From NCBI GenBank assembly GCA_025362415.1, contig JANYGM010000427.1:1-6387 (forward strand): DNA of 6,387 nucleotides, read 5' to 3'. The DNA is from a bacterium. Its GTDB lineage: Bacteria > Bacteroidota > Bacteroidia > Cytophagales > Thermonemataceae. Positions 5,727 through 6,387 of this stretch are shown piece after piece (the stretch's first letter is position 1; each line of letters begins with the position of its first letter). The notes under the pieces are model-generated. The model was not told where the DNA came from and did not search any database. It saw only the letters and a program-made list of their open reading frames with translations. Position numbers and translations under genes: made by a program.

Positions 5727-5833
5727 GTTTTTATCATTTTGATTTTATCATTGTTATAGTTTAGTTGCTAGTGATTTTTTTCTTTTTTGTTTAATGTTAA
5801 AATTATCATAATTTTGTTTTTATCATTTTAATT
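5727..5833 (+). repeat. Pair of 18-nt T-rich direct repeats upstream of the RRM gene
   Basis: GTTTTTATCATTTTGATT (5727-5744) and GTTTTTATCATTTTAATT (5816-5833) differ at one base and are 89 bp apart. A partial third copy (ATTTTATCATTG) lies at 5742-5753. The second copy covers the predicted transcription start and leader of the RRM gene, so it could be a DNA or RNA binding site. In such AT-rich DNA chance similarity cannot be excluded. Confidence 0.4.
5786..5816 (+). promoter_or_regulatory. Main promoter of the RRM gene
   Basis: TTTG at 5786-5789 and TAATTTTG at 5809-5816 are separated by exactly 19 nt and match the Bacteroidota consensus. Transcription would begin near 5822, leaving a U-rich leader of about 20 nt with no Shine-Dalgarno sequence. 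Confidence 0.65.
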
Positions 5834-5841
5834 CTTTTTTT

Positions 5842-6132
5842 ATGAATATTTACGTTGCAAATTTGAATTTTAAGGCAAGCAGCGAAGACCTTGAAGAACT
5901 TTTCACTCAATTCGGTACTGTTGATTCTGCAAAAGTAATCAATGACCGTGAAACTGGTCGCTCACGTGGATTTGGTTTTGTAGAAATGCCAAACGAAAGT
6001 GAAGCAAACGAGGCAATTGAAAAGCTAAACCAAACAGAACACATGACAAAAGTTCTTTCTGTTTCTGAGGCAAGACCTAAGCCTGAAAGAAGCAATAGCT
6101 TTGGTGACAGAAAACCTTTCAAAAAATACTAA
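5842..6132 (+). CDS. Small single-RRM RNA-binding protein
   Basis: This 96-residue protein consists almost entirely of one RNA recognition motif. RNP2 is IYVANL (3-8) and RNP1 is RGFGFVEM (42-49), with the RNA-stacking aromatics Tyr4, Phe44 and Phe46 all present. The pattern of a beta strand, helix SSEDLEELFTQFG, a strand AKVINDRETGRSRG, and helix NESEANEAIEKLN is typical. The tail (about 78-96) is basic and rich in Lys, Arg, Pro and Phe, probably disordered and RNA-contacting. Such proteins occur widely in Bacteroidota and cyanobacteria, and some cyanobacterial ones are cold-induced. The RNA target here is unknown. The ATG at 5842 directly precedes RNP2, so it leaves no spare N-terminus. The gene is monocistronic, with a consensus promoter upstream and an intrinsic terminator 78 nt downstream. 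The U-rich leader might be a site for self-binding, but that is speculation. Confidence 0.95.
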   Translation: MNIYVANLNFKASSEDLEELFTQFGTVDSAKVINDRETGRSRGFGFVEMPNESEANEAIEKLNQTEHMTKVLSVSEARPKPERSNSFGDRKPFKKY

Positions 6133-6209
6133 TACTTACACTAACGTAAAGTTAGAACAAGTATATCAAATATATTTTTGATTTCTGGTAAATTAGACCA
6201 AAAACACAG

Positions 6210-6240
6210 AAAAAGCCTAGTCGTGAGATTGGGCTTTTTT
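6210..6240 (+). terminator. Intrinsic terminator of the RRM gene
   Basis: AAAAAGCC (6210-6217) pairs with GGCTTTTT (6232-6239), with further weak pairs inside (U-G, A-U, G-U) and a loop at about 6221-6228. The stem runs into a T-run at 6235-6240. The A-run on the left side makes it potentially bidirectional for any minus-strand gene entering from the right. Confidence 0.8.
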
Positions 6241-6292
6241 ATTTTGATTTCATTTTACCACTAAGAACATAGAGAAAACATAACTGTTTAGG

Positions 6293-6387
6293 TTGTATTT
6301 TGTAGGGGCTGGGCTTGCCCCTGCCCTCGTAGAGCAAGTTTTAGCTACTTTTTTGTTTGTCGTGTTGCTTTCGCAAATTGGGCAGGG
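6293..6387. repeat. Inverted-repeat element, copy 2, cut by the window end
   Basis: TTGTATTT (6293-6300), GTAGGGGCT (6302-6310), the segment ending TGCCCTC (6322-6328) and the exact 19-nt block TTGTCGTGTTGCTTTCGCA (6357-6375) follow the same order and orientation as at 1-101. The spacer is shorter (53 nt against 72 nt). The arm CCCTGCCC (6319-6326) pairs perfectly with GGGCAGGG (6380-6387), where the window ends. The rest of the right arm must lie beyond it. Confidence 0.78.

Larger units (their letters stand above)
5449..5841. other. 393-bp intergenic region with repeats and tandem promoters
   Basis: This gap contains, in order, a short tandem repeat (5451-5485), an A/T hairpin with a T-run (5497-5521), a 12-bp palindrome (5529-5560), a candidate upstream promoter (5617-5648), a T-rich direct repeat (copies at 5727-5744 and 5816-5833) and the main promoter of the RRM gene (5786-5816). 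A 41-codon reading frame at 5634-5759 has a hydrophobic C-terminal half but overlaps the upstream promoter. I do not call it a gene. Confidence 0.6.

Noticed and set aside
5907..6122. Minus-strand frame of 71 codons opposite the RRM gene
   Set aside because: It is a complement shadow of a protein with intact RNP1 and RNP2 motifs.
6141..6155. Hairpin CTAAC-GTAAA-GTTAG after the RRM gene
   Set aside because: The stem is only 5 bp and A/T-rich with no T-run, and the clear terminator lies downstream at 6210-6240.
1..6387. Composite transposon bounded by the two inverted-repeat copies
   Set aside because: The interior consists of unrelated housekeeping and envelope genes with no transposase. The copies differ in spacer and arm sequence, which does not fit a recently moved unit.

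Overview
The window looks like chromosomal DNA of a Bacteroidota bacterium, most likely of the Cytophagales type. The genus is a guess. The evidence is the AT-rich composition, start regions mostly without Shine-Dalgarno sequences, several promoters of the Bacteroidota form (TTTG, 19-21 nt, TAnnTTTG), a short lipoprotein with a coiled coil, a 14-repeat Reg_prop/Y_Y_Y sensor, and a small single-RRM RNA-binding protein. I see no phage, plasmid, CRISPR, tRNA or rRNA features.

Layout from left to right. Positions 1-141 hold an imperfect inverted-repeat element, and a second copy begins at 6293 and is cut by the window end. hemB (187-1161) lies on the minus strand and encodes porphobilinogen synthase of the cysteine-free type. 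Divergent from it are four plus-strand genes. These are a coiled-coil lipoprotein (1437-1835), a 901-residue two-component-type propeller sensor (2020-4725) that ends in three membrane helices instead of a kinase, a YcxB-like membrane protein (4960-5448, start moved inward because the promoter covers the longer reading frame), and an RRM RNA-binding protein (5842-6132) followed by a clear intrinsic terminator.

The genes do not form an obvious pathway or operon. Three plus-strand genes (1437, 4960 and 5842) have their own recognisable promoter. The propeller gene shows none and may depend on the lipoprotein promoter. hemB is a housekeeping haem/tetrapyrrole gene. The others are envelope, sensory or RNA-binding genes.

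The least expected signal is between the genes. There are two copies of the ~140-bp inverted-repeat element with compensatory arm changes, two perfect hairpins that share a GGGTTTYATACCC core but have different outer stems, a third 12-bp hairpin of another type, and short tandem repeats within a few bases of three successive stop codons. Together they suggest that several families of small palindromic or tandem elements have colonised the intergenic spaces. The most interesting protein is the propeller sensor with its unusual three-helix C-terminal module.
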